Shown here: positions 16,601 through 25,115 of the stretch, piece by piece | How positions within the stretch are numbered: the first letter of the stretch is position 1 | Layout of the letters: every line of letters starts with the position of its first letter | Assembly (NCBI GenBank): GCA_025999115.1 | Contig: BNWW01000021.1 | Coordinates: forward strand, 1 to 36,099 | Source: Bacteroidia bacterium | GTDB taxonomy: Bacteria > Bacteroidota > Bacteroidia > Bacteroidales > Azobacteroidaceae | Length of the DNA: 36,099 bases | Direction of reading: 5' to 3' | Position numbers and translations under genes: made by a program | The notes under the pieces: model-generated | What the model saw: only the letters and a program-made list of their open reading frames with translations | Databases searched by the model: none | Told to the model about the DNA's origin: nothing

Positions 16601-19219
16601 TCAATGTTGTGATGGAATTGTGATAACGCGGTCGATTTGATGAATCACGGCTCGCGAATTGGAACCAATGGTGGTTGTTTCGGTGCCGGTAAAACGATAC
16701 TGGCGCGTTAGGACATCCGTGGCTCCATCGACAGTTGCAGCTTCATCATAGCCGTTGTTTTTAATCACGAAACGGTCGCCTGCCTTATCAATCTTAATCG
16801 AATAAAATGTTTTTGCTCCCGGATCTTTGGCAGCCGTAGAAAAATTCTTTGGAAATGTGTTCTCTTCCACACTCTTCGGATTGTTGTCGTCGTAGTATTT
16901 TTTTGTAAAAATAGACTTATCTACAAAGTGATTTTTCAAAAACCGGACGGCTTTTTTGATTTCTTCTATTTTTTCCGCTTCGTTTGTGATAGCGGCAATC
17001 TCGGTATCGCGTTTGAGCAGGCCGGCATTAAAAGCGCGTTCCATCGCATCGTTTGTAGGCGCAAAAATAGTATAATCAAAGGAACCTAAAAATGGGAATA
17101 CCAAATTGATACCGTCTTTGGCGAAAAAGATGGGACGGTAATATTCCTTCTGTACCAGCCGTTGCATTGCTGTGTAGAATGGCGCTGTGCCGGCATCGGG
17201 AAAGAAAGTCAGGTCGGGATTATCGTATTTCTGCAATTGGTCGTAGAAAATCGAACAAGCCGGCAAATCTCTCAAAGACGTATATTGAGAACTCAGGGTA
17301 TGACTGATGCGCTTGTCTATCAGATAAACCGTTCCATTCCGGACATTAATTTTTTCGATGATATTGACATACGTTCCTGTTTCAATATCGCCGGCGCCTT
17401 GAATTCGCATATTGCCGCTTTGCCGGTCAATCTTGAAGTATGTGCCGCCTTTGGTACGGACAAATATCTGGTTATTGTTGATTTCACCGACCACGATATG
17501 GTAATCCATAATGTCTTGCATCCGGTTTTGAATGGTTTTCAAGGTCGGGTCGGTTTCATATTTGCTGAAATCGGGGTTGCGAACCAGCGGGCCAATCGAA
17601 TCGCCGTTAATATCGCAATAATGATAAGTAACGCCCTTTATGTCTTCAACATATTTGAATGTCAGTAATTTTTTTCCTCCGGTAATATTATCCGCCTGAT
17701 TGACCGGGTCGGGATAATTTTTGAAAGCATCATCTACCGGAATAAATACCGTAAATTTATTTTCCAACGACGTCAGGTAGTAATTGTATTTCAATTGTTT
17801 GTTGTTGTAATCGGCATTGATGATCCAGTTAGCAATTCTCGTTCGGTCGTCATTCATAATCGGGGCGACTACGGTACTGAAATCGCGAGGGGAAACCACC
17901 GTATTGATGCTATAGACGACTCCATTGCGGCATACTTGCACATCTTGGATGATGTCGGAATAATTAAATCCGGGAAACATGAGATCGCCTTTTACATCAT
18001 CGACGATAGAAGCTAAACGCGAAGGATAAGAATCTGAAAACAAAAGTTTCATGTGGGTATTGATAAATTTTGCCACAATATTATCGGGTACATTATCCCA
18101 TGAACCATAGCTGCTGAAAAAACTTTCGTTCAAATATTTTATCATTGCTTCATCGGTTGGGACAAAGATTACCGGCATTTCGCGCGGGGCTTGCCCGATG
18201 TTTTCCACTACGTTGGGTATATTCTGAACGCCGTTGTTAGAAGGAGAAAACAGCAAATTATCCACTTTGAGGCGGTTGCCGTAATTGTCGATTACATAGC
18301 GGTCGCCGGTATAGAAGAAGCTGATGTTATAGACCGAATCGCGGACACTCGGATTTCTGTCCCACAGAGAGCGGGTAGCTTCGGCGTCATAGACGGGTTC
18401 GCAAAAACGCTCGATTAATTTTTTGAAAATTCCGGCGCCTGCTTTGTCGCGGATATATTCGTATATATTTTTAGGAGGCAATACCACTTTGTCCACAACA
18501 TGGATATAACCGTTGGTATTGATGATGTTGGTATTGACGATGTTTGGTTCGTATTTTTTTAATTTGGCGTCGAAAACAGAAACAGAATCCTTATCATTCC
18601 AAACATTTCCGGGATATAGCAGCGCATAATCTTCTTTTGTCATACCGGAGAGTTGGAAATAAGGCCGGGTAAAATGAAGTAAAGTCCAATTGCCGGGCGT
18701 GGTCAAATACATTTTACCACCTTTGAACTTGGCAAATTGGGGATTGTCGGGGAATTGGTCGGTGTAAGGAATGGAATCTGTTCTTCCATAAGTGGTGTAT
18801 CTTCTCAGGCAACCGCCCACTTCGGGTCCGGGTGCATTTCCTAAAACAGAAGAAACATACGCATTTTCGAGCGTATAAAAACTCACAAACGACCGGATTA
18901 AAGAGGTTGGCATATCGTCCACGCTTCTGTAATCATCCGGATTATCTTGAAAGAAGCGTGCAAAAGCTTCATTGTCGGGAACAAACAAGGTGCGGCTTCC
19001 CGTCCGGTCGAGTACCAAAACATAGGAAGAATCCATGCGTTGAAGCATTTGTACATACGTTGAGAAACGCGAGTCGGACGTTAGAGTGGAGTAAATGCTG
19101 CTTTTCAGCCAAGCCGGCGACTCTTTCAGATATAAGTACTCATCGTCTGTACACCCCGTAAAAAAACTTACGCAAACGGTGCAGAAAAGAAGCAAACAAC
19201 TTATAATTTGTTTATTCAT
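16601..19219 (-). CDS. Surface lipoprotein with four fasciclin (FAS1) domains
   Basis: The product has 872 residues with lipobox FTGC (Cys23) followed by TDDEY, matching a surface-export signal. Four FAS1 domains are recognised by paired H1/H2-type motifs: RTLFVPDNEAF (76) with GYIHVVDKVVLPP (237); PVIFVPTDEAM (349) with NGVVYSINTVVSP (432); FTVFIPVDDAF (489) with NGTVYLIDKRI (628); YTIFAPTNDAM (716) with RAVIHQIDRVITIP (856). FAS1 domains mediate adhesion or ligand binding at surfaces. It is the first gene of the doubled SusCD locus, 16 bp before SusC, in the place where a glycan-binding lipoprotein might be expected. I see no clear TAnnTTTG box before it, so its promoter is unresolved. Confidence 0.88.
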   Translation of the reverse strand: MNKQIISCLLLFCTVCVSFFTGCTDDEYLYLKESPAWLKSSIYSTLTSDSRFSTYVQMLQRMDSSYVLVLDRTGSRTLFVPDNEAFARFFQDNPDDYRSVDDMPTSLIRSFVSFYTLENAYVSSVLGNAPGPEVGGCLRRYTTYGRTDSIPYTDQFPDNPQFAKFKGGKMYLTTPGNWTLLHFTRPYFQLSGMTKEDYALLYPGNVWNDKDSVSVFDAKLKKYEPNIVNTNIINTNGYIHVVDKVVLPPKNIYEYIRDKAGAGIFKKLIERFCEPVYDAEATRSLWDRNPSVRDSVYNISFFYTGDRYVIDNYGNRLKVDNLLFSPSNNGVQNIPNVVENIGQAPREMPVIFVPTDEAMIKYLNESFFSSYGSWDNVPDNIVAKFINTHMKLLFSDSYPSRLASIVDDVKGDLMFPGFNYSDIIQDVQVCRNGVVYSINTVVSPRDFSTVVAPIMNDDRTRIANWIINADYNNKQLKYNYYLTSLENKFTVFIPVDDAFKNYPDPVNQADNITGGKKLLTFKYVEDIKGVTYHYCDINGDSIGPLVRNPDFSKYETDPTLKTIQNRMQDIMDYHIVVGEINNNQIFVRTKGGTYFKIDRQSGNMRIQGAGDIETGTYVNIIEKINVRNGTVYLIDKRISHTLSSQYTSLRDLPACSIFYDQLQKYDNPDLTFFPDAGTAPFYTAMQRLVQKEYYRPIFFAKDGINLVFPFLGSFDYTIFAPTNDAMERAFNAGLLKRDTEIAAITNEAEKIEEIKKAVRFLKNHFVDKSIFTKKYYDDNNPKSVEENTFPKNFSTAAKDPGAKTFYSIKIDKAGDRFVIKNNGYDEAATVDGATDVLTRQYRFTGTETTTIGSNSRAVIHQIDRVITIPSQH

Positions 19220-19257
19220 GGTTATATTAGAATTTCACTCTGCTTAATAAATAAGAA

Positions 19258-19302
19258 GGCTGCCTTAAAAATCTGCACTTTTGTGATACTTTTAAGGCAG
19301 CC
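19258..19302 (-). terminator. Strong hairpin, probable terminator of the trefoil-repeat gene
   Basis: A perfect 13-bp inverted repeat (GGCTGCCTTAAAA at 19258-19270 and its complement at 19290-19302) encloses a 19-base loop. It begins 33 bp after the stop at 19335. On the minus strand it is followed by TTCTTATTTATTAAG, only moderately U-rich. It could also act as an attenuator in the leader of the fasciclin/SusCD operon, which starts at 19219. Confidence 0.65.
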
Positions 19303-19334
19303 TCATTCAATAAAATTTAATTGATAAGATTATC

Positions 19335-21497
19335 TTATCTTACAATGACAATACCTCTGTATGAACTCTGTCCATCTACAACTACAATGTAGTTGCCGGT
19401 TTGCAATCCTTTGGCGAAAGCGCTACCGCTAAGGTCTGTTCTGGAAATCAACTGACCGGTCGTTGTATAGATCGAGATGCGGTTGTTCCCTTCCAAATCT
19501 TTTATATTCAATTGATTACCGCTTGAATAGATATTCAGCTTGCTGCCGACTGCAACCCCTTTGATGGCATCGGGATTAAGAGTTGAATCAAGCACTTTCC
19601 ATAAATGAGCGGTAGATTTACCATCTTTATCAATCCATGCGCCGTCTCTGCTTGCAACCGAATTGTCGGTTCCCAAATAAGAGGCTGTTCTTTGAGAACC
19701 TTCCTTGATACATCTGATGGTATAATAATCTTTTGTTGCTTTTACTCCGGAACGTTTGATTTCAAACTGTGCAAATTCATCGGCCGGTTCCGGTCCCCAA
19801 GTGAGCCCGTAGTCATCATATTTACCATCTTCTCCGGTGGGGTTATTCAATCTTGTCAAGTAGCCTGCATCCAATAACGAAGCAATTTTGATATTAACGA
19901 TACCGGCTTTTCCGGTCACGGGGGTCAAAGAGAATATTTGGTCGCTCATTTTTGTCGGAGTCGATACGCTCACGTAATTAAAGCGATCCTGTTCTACATC
20001 GGTATATTCGCCCAGATACAATCCTGAGTAGTGGATAATGTGATAGGTGATTGCCGTAGAAGGAATAAAGGGATTCACAGCAGCAACGGCATTCGCCAAA
20101 GCCTCGTTCAACTCCAATGTAGTTGTACCGACAAGAAGCTGCGAAGCGCTCTCATTGTTTAATACGGAGCTTGCCGTAGCTAATGTAGTCGTCAATGCGT
20201 CGTATTCGGTGGCAGGATACTGGTCGGAACCATCGCCTTTCACTGCGAAACTCAAAAAATCGTTTACTTTAGCGATAGCTTCTTCCAAAGCGGTTTTGAT
20301 AACCGGGCCGTTGATAGCGTCTACAAATTTCCAATAATGTTTTCCGTCTTTACCATCCTTGTCGGCAAATACGGTTGAATTGGCGTCGTTACTGTCGGTT
20401 CCCACGAAAGAAAAGTCAGCTGTTTTATTTCCCGATAAACCAAGTACGTGAATGGTATAATATCCCGGAGATGAGGCTACTTTCTTAATCGTGAATTGAG
20501 TCAACACATCGCTTGGGTCTTCTCCCCATATTAAGTCCCAACCATTTTCGCTGCGGGTCAGGTAAGAGCTTGTTGCAACAGCTTGTATACTAAAGACATC
20601 CGGGTCGGCAGTGGGTACAAACGTATATTCCTGTTCGGGGGTGTAGGTTGGTTCTACTATTTTAACCGAATTGGAAAAGACTAATCCACTGGAATGTTGA
20701 ATACGCCATCTGGTGGTAAGGCTTGGGCGTAATGGGTAAACCGATTTAGCATAATCGTCTAATGCAGCAATCAAATCTTCTAATGCCACATTTATTTCGG
20801 TCTGCCATGCGCTTGGATCATCAACAAGTGCTTGACCGGCATCAATCTTGTCTTTCAAAGTTGTCCGTTTAACGGCAGGGTATTGGTCGGGACCATTTCC
20901 GGCTTCCGTATTGTCATAAATGAAATTTGCTTCGATTAATTTAGTTATCAATGGCGTTTTGTCCGCCTCGCTGGAGTATTCTTTAATTGTCCATCTGCTT
21001 TTATCGCCTGTACCTTTGTTGCCAAATACCGAAGAATTAGGGTCGTTATTATCTACACCCAAGTTACCGGCTCCGGTGCCTAAATTTTTAATGTAAACAT
21101 AGTCGCCATCTGCAATGATTTGATACTTGGCGTCGTTAGCTGTGGTAGCCTCTTCCAAGCTTGTTTTCCACACCATCGTCCAGGTGTCTTGTCCTGTTCC
21201 ATCCGTTTTCGGCTGGTTCCAGCGTACCAAATACTCATCGGCATCCATATTTTGAATGTAATAGTTGCCATCTTCTTCCGGTACCGGTATAAACTGGAAA
21301 ACCTGATTGTATGCTCCGGAAGGCGCTACAATTTTAGGATTGTCCGCAACGGTTCTTCCTATATAAAGTCCTGTCTGATGGACAATCGTGTACTCTACAC
21401 CTACAGTAGGTACGGTTACAGATGCTGCTTTCAAAGGGCTTAACCCGCTTTGGCAAACCAGCAATACTGCTAATAAAAAGAAATAGATTTTTTTCAT
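19335..21497 (-). CDS. Secreted protein with three beta-trefoil-like repeats, helical linkers and T9SS tail
   Basis: The product has 720 residues with a signal peptide ending near LSPLKA. Three homologous units of about 135-150 residues begin at about residues 35 (EYTIVHQTGLYIGR), 262 (TRWRIQHSSGLVFS) and 483 (ITYHIIHYSGLYLGEY). Each ends with a phrase like SVFGNKGTGDKSRW, TVFADKDGKDGKHYW or WIDKDGKSTAHLW. The pattern of short strands and W/Y-L-TR motifs resembles ricin-type beta-trefoil lectins. The units are separated by helical FIVAR-like linkers (about 180-252 and 397-478), both containing DQYPA. Residues about 645-720 look like a T9SS type-A sorting domain (RISIYTTTGQLISRTDL, TGNYIVVVDG, ending IVIVR). 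The likely role is surface or extracellular glycan binding. It is transcribed separately, judging from the upstream promoter-like box and downstream hairpin. Confidence 0.75.
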   Translation of the reverse strand: MKKIYFFLLAVLLVCQSGLSPLKAASVTVPTVGVEYTIVHQTGLYIGRTVADNPKIVAPSGAYNQVFQFIPVPEEDGNYYIQNMDADEYLVRWNQPKTDGTGQDTWTMVWKTSLEEATTANDAKYQIIADGDYVYIKNLGTGAGNLGVDNNDPNSSVFGNKGTGDKSRWTIKEYSSEADKTPLITKLIEANFIYDNTEAGNGPDQYPAVKRTTLKDKIDAGQALVDDPSAWQTEINVALEDLIAALDDYAKSVYPLRPSLTTRWRIQHSSGLVFSNSVKIVEPTYTPEQEYTFVPTADPDVFSIQAVATSSYLTRSENGWDLIWGEDPSDVLTQFTIKKVASSPGYYTIHVLGLSGNKTADFSFVGTDSNDANSTVFADKDGKDGKHYWKFVDAINGPVIKTALEEAIAKVNDFLSFAVKGDGSDQYPATEYDALTTTLATASSVLNNESASQLLVGTTTLELNEALANAVAAVNPFIPSTAITYHIIHYSGLYLGEYTDVEQDRFNYVSVSTPTKMSDQIFSLTPVTGKAGIVNIKIASLLDAGYLTRLNNPTGEDGKYDDYGLTWGPEPADEFAQFEIKRSGVKATKDYYTIRCIKEGSQRTASYLGTDNSVASRDGAWIDKDGKSTAHLWKVLDSTLNPDAIKGVAVGSKLNIYSSGNQLNIKDLEGNNRISIYTTTGQLISRTDLSGSAFAKGLQTGNYIVVVDGQSSYRGIVIVR

Positions 21498-21675
21498 GAT
21501 GATAAAAATTTAATATTTATTGAAATTCATTAATTATGAAAATATTTAGTGCAAAGATACATATCTTCAAAAAAATGGAGGGCGAATATACGCTCAATTT
21601 ACTCTATTTATTATTCGTTTGTTACTTTTGGGCGGAATTTCGACTGAAAAGAACAATATTTCCACCTCATTCCGA
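21498..21675. other. Intergenic region between fusion enzyme and trefoil-repeat gene
   Basis: The 178 bp are AT-rich and hold no credible gene on either strand. The only signal I see is the promoter-like box at 21552-21559. I find no strong terminator hairpin after the fusion gene, so read-through into the next gene is possible. Confidence 0.6.
21552..21559 (-). promoter_or_regulatory. Bacteroidota-type -7 promoter box (TATCTTTG)
   Basis: On the minus strand this reads TATCTTTG, matching the Bacteroidota sigma-ABfr -7 consensus TAnnTTTG and followed by CAC. It lies about 55 bases upstream of the start at 21497, in the largest gap between genes. No good TTTG -33 element is found at the expected 19-23 base spacing. 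It would give the trefoil-repeat gene its own transcript. Confidence 0.5.
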
Positions 21676-24600
21676 TCATCTCCCCAGATGCAGGGCGGCT
21701 TTATTTTCTGCGAAACGCACCATTTCGGTTGCCGCCAAGAGAAAAGCGCCTACGCCAAAATCGGCGGTTGTGCGCTCGTTTACAACGTGTTGGTCGGCTC
21801 GCTCGCCTATGGGTTGTACATAACCAACCGTTCCGTCGGGTTGCAGAGCGGTTTTTGTTAAATAATTCCACGCTTTTCGGATCGTTTGTTGATATTCGGA
21901 CCGTTCCAACAATCCGTTATTGACTCCCCAAAGATAAGCGTAAGTAAAAAAGGCTGTTCCGCTGGTTTCATAACCCGGCGCAAAACCGGCGTCAAGCAAA
22001 CTGCGTGTCCAATATCCTTCGGGCAACTGCGCAACTTTTAGCGATTGGGCAAAATTTTTAAAAATCTCGACATATTCGCTATAGCGTGCGTCATTTTCGG
22101 GTAAATCCTGCAAAACTTTTGCAAGTCCGGCAAAAACCCAACCGTTGCCACGCGCCCAAAAATCTTTTTTTCCGTTTGGCGTTTTATGTTTCGGATAAAC
22201 ATACTTTGCATCGCGGAAAAACAGACCTTCTTCCTTATCATACATCCGGTTTTTTGCAAAGGAAAAATATTCATACAATTTTTCCAAATACAACTGATTT
22301 CCGGTCGCCTTGTAGAGCTTTGTCATGACGGGCATTACCATATAAAGGCCGTCGGCCCACCACCAATAATCGTTGTTGGGCGTACTCATTTCGTATTCCA
22401 TTACTTCGCGAGCGCGGGCGATTTTTGTTATATCTTTTTGTTTATCAAGATTATACAAATCTATGTATGTTTGAAAGCAAATTTGCCAGTCGCCAAAAAG
22501 AACGTGTTCGGGTGTTTCGCCGTAATTATATTTCCATTTCGTTTTGTCGTCGGAAATTGCGCCTTTCCAATGGTTGTATTTCGCCCACGCTTCGGAATAA
22601 TGACGGTATTTTTCGTCGCCGGTCAGCGCATAAACCGCCATATTTCCGGTATGATAAGCAGCAATATGCCAGAAAGGCGTTGTTTCTGATGCGTGATTTA
22701 CTTGCCAAAAATCGTTCACTTTTTTGAGAATAGCGATTGTCTGTACTTTGTCTGTAACTTCCAGAACGCTAACCGGTTGCGATTGAAGTTGTGAATTTTT
22801 CTCGCCGTCATTTTGCAATGTCTTTTGAACGAAAAGATGCAATAACTGCTTGTTTTTCCACAGTTCCGTATCGAAAGTCGCTTCCCAGTCGCCAACGGAA
22901 TAATCGGTTAAATCGGAAACAGTCCATTGATTTTTGGTTAAATCGTTGCAAACAGCCATCGAAATCAGGTTGTTTCGTTCTTCGTCGCGAAAGATAAGCC
23001 GCCATTGCTTTTCCCCATTTTCGCCGGAAGAACAAACAATCAGCGGCCGGGAAATCGGAATTTTTTTTGTTCCCATACCTTTCAGCGAAAAAGGCGTTTT
23101 TCTGAAGCCGAGGGAAATATCGTTCCATTCTTTATTTTTGTTGATATAGATGACGTGATATTGCGGAATATCCGAGTTTAGTTCTCGATAATAAGTTGAT
23201 ATATAGGGATTTCCATCAACGTCGGCTGTCATGGAAGTTTGATTGATCAATTCGCTGTTCTGTGGAATTTTGCTTGCAATTTCTGCTGTTTGAGCGGTAA
23301 GGGGCAGCGTGTAAATTTTACCTTTGGAATCGGTCCATGTTTTTCCACCGTCGGTCGAGCGGGCGTAACACACATCGTGATTGGTGGCTACGTCGGGAGT
23401 TTCACGCCAAACCCACGAAAGGTGTATCGCGCCGTTGGGATCAATGCAAGCTTGCCAATAAGCATTCCGCAGGCCTTCGCCCGAAATCAAGTTGTCATGC
23501 AGGCGTGTCCATTGGCGATTTTTCAGGTCGTAAGAGTTGATAACCAAATTGCCGTCGCCGGAACCGCCGTCGCGATACAGGAACAAAAGATTGCCGTTGT
23601 TCAGCCGGTAAAAAGCCGGGTAAGTCAGTTTGTTTTCGTTGGCGCCCGTCATTATTTGCTTTTCCTCTAAATCAAGGGAGAGCGGCATTTTACTTTTCGC
23701 ATAATTCAGGGGCGAATTGTGATGATTCCACGAAACGTGCAAATAACCTTCTCCATCGGCCATTATCGAGATGCAATTGTGCGCATCATTTGTATTTCCT
23801 TTGTATTTTGTCCGGTTGATTTCCCATGAATCGCTGCCTGTATTTCTTTTGGCAAGGCACATAAAGCCTTCTTCGTCGTAATAAGCCATAAATTGTGTAT
23901 TATCAAAGCTGACTAACGAATTGTTTCTGAAGATGACTGTATTGACCGAGTTTGCAGCCCATCCGAGAAGCGAAAACACGCTCATATCCCATTGGTCACG
24001 CCATTTCAATATGGGCAAACCGTTTTCAAATTGTATGGGCAACCAAATATAGCGGCCGTCCATCGGATTTTTGGGAGTCCACCGGTCTGCCATAAAGATA
24101 AATGCGTCTTTTTTGCCCTGAACCGGCAGGATATACGTGCTTTGCGAATGAAAGGTTAAATGAGCATCATTACCTGTACAAGGATTTGGGTGTTCTATCC
24201 ATTCGCCCATTATGCTGTCGGCAGAAAACAGCCGGGCGGCATTGGGTTCCCAACCTGTACAACCGGAAGTTATCATAAAATATTTTCCGTCTTTTTTGAA
24301 AATGGCGGGAGCTTCGTTGTGTCCTGCGGGGGCAATACGGATATATTTTCCTGTATAATGGAGAAAATCGTCCGAAAGTTCGGCGATATGCAAAGTAAGA
24401 TTATCTTCGGAAGAGTAGATATGGTATGCTTTTCCGTCGTCATCAACGTAGAGCGTCATATCGCGCGACATCTGCCCCGTTTCAAGATCGCGCTGAACAA
24501 AAAGTCCGTCGCTGACGGCTTTGTACCATTTGGGTGTCCACCATTTTTCGTAATCGGCGATGTTGGGTTTCCAGCTTTTTTGCTCTTCGGTCATGTTGGC

Positions 24601-25089
24601 AGGGAAAATGCCTGCGTTGGGACGCAACGATTTCAAAAACTTGTATCCACCTGTAGCTCTGTCGCTTACGGCAATTCCGACACGCGCCGCATTGTATCCT
24701 TTTCCTTTGAGTTCCAAATGAAAATACATTACAAATTGGTGTGTCTTCGGGTTGTAAATCACTTTTGGGCGTTCGATAATGCAGCCTTTCTCGATGTCGC
24801 TGTGTTTATCTTCGGAAACAGCTAGCGCCACGCCTTCGTTTTTCCAATCGTACAGATTTTCAGACGAATAGCAGGTTACGCCGACGAGTGCATTATTCGA
24901 CTTTTCGCCTTTATGCTCGCCAAACCAGTAATATTTTCCTTCATGATACAATACTCCCCCGCCGTGTGCATTGATATGTACTCCTTTATCATCCAACCAA
25001 AGTTTGCCCGGATGAAAAGCATTTTGAGAATAAACGGCGAGGGAGGCAACACTTAATACAATAACCAACAATCTTTTTATCTTAATCAT
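21676..25089 (-). CDS. Three-module enzyme: GH43 + BNR_4 propeller + GH105
   Basis: The product has 1137 residues with a signal peptide ending near LAVYSQ. Residues about 23-370 are a GH43 propeller of the AHGGG type (WLDDKGVHINAHGGGVLY, YYWFGEHKG), related to subfamilies 24/34. Glu106 (IIERPKVIY), Glu259 (HNEAPAIF) and Gln316 (HSQSTYIL) are the expected active-site positions; the usual N-terminal catalytic Asp is absent, as I recall for exo-beta-1,3-galactanases of subfamily 24. Residues about 371-780 are a BNR_4 propeller with His437 (NDAHNCIS) and His457 (WNHHNSPL), 20 residues apart as in the neighbouring gene. Residues about 781-1137 are a GH105 unsaturated uronyl hydrolase: Asp913 in WWWADGLYM is the likely catalytic acid, with FWARGNGWVFAGLA nearby. 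A lyase making an unsaturated uronic acid followed by GH105 would be a sensible pairing in one chain. The frame is open throughout. It is the last gene of its block; 178 bp separates it from the next. Confidence 0.85.
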   Translation of the reverse strand: MIKIKRLLVIVLSVASLAVYSQNAFHPGKLWLDDKGVHINAHGGGVLYHEGKYYWFGEHKGEKSNNALVGVTCYSSENLYDWKNEGVALAVSEDKHSDIEKGCIIERPKVIYNPKTHQFVMYFHLELKGKGYNAARVGIAVSDRATGGYKFLKSLRPNAGIFPANMTEEQKSWKPNIADYEKWWTPKWYKAVSDGLFVQRDLETGQMSRDMTLYVDDDGKAYHIYSSEDNLTLHIAELSDDFLHYTGKYIRIAPAGHNEAPAIFKKDGKYFMITSGCTGWEPNAARLFSADSIMGEWIEHPNPCTGNDAHLTFHSQSTYILPVQGKKDAFIFMADRWTPKNPMDGRYIWLPIQFENGLPILKWRDQWDMSVFSLLGWAANSVNTVIFRNNSLVSFDNTQFMAYYDEEGFMCLAKRNTGSDSWEINRTKYKGNTNDAHNCISIMADGEGYLHVSWNHHNSPLNYAKSKMPLSLDLEEKQIMTGANENKLTYPAFYRLNNGNLLFLYRDGGSGDGNLVINSYDLKNRQWTRLHDNLISGEGLRNAYWQACIDPNGAIHLSWVWRETPDVATNHDVCYARSTDGGKTWTDSKGKIYTLPLTAQTAEIASKIPQNSELINQTSMTADVDGNPYISTYYRELNSDIPQYHVIYINKNKEWNDISLGFRKTPFSLKGMGTKKIPISRPLIVCSSGENGEKQWRLIFRDEERNNLISMAVCNDLTKNQWTVSDLTDYSVGDWEATFDTELWKNKQLLHLFVQKTLQNDGEKNSQLQSQPVSVLEVTDKVQTIAILKKVNDFWQVNHASETTPFWHIAAYHTGNMAVYALTGDEKYRHYSEAWAKYNHWKGAISDDKTKWKYNYGETPEHVLFGDWQICFQTYIDLYNLDKQKDITKIARAREVMEYEMSTPNNDYWWWADGLYMVMPVMTKLYKATGNQLYLEKLYEYFSFAKNRMYDKEEGLFFRDAKYVYPKHKTPNGKKDFWARGNGWVFAGLAKVLQDLPENDARYSEYVEIFKNFAQSLKVAQLPEGYWTRSLLDAGFAPGYETSGTAFFTYAYLWGVNNGLLERSEYQQTIRKAWNYLTKTALQPDGTVGYVQPIGERADQHVVNERTTADFGVGAFLLAATEMVRFAENKAALHLGR

Positions 25090-25115
25090 ACTAATTCTTT
25101 GTTTTATTTAATTAA

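Noticed and set aside
21498..21675. Small genes on the plus strand crossing the gap
   Set aside because: The overlapping frames here (for example 21536-21823) extend into the antisense of the GH105 module and show no conserved features.
24160..24825. A 221-codon plus-strand frame opposite the GH43 module
   Set aside because: It is antisense to a well-supported enzyme domain with conserved active-site motifs, has no family resemblance, and all neighbours are on the other strand.
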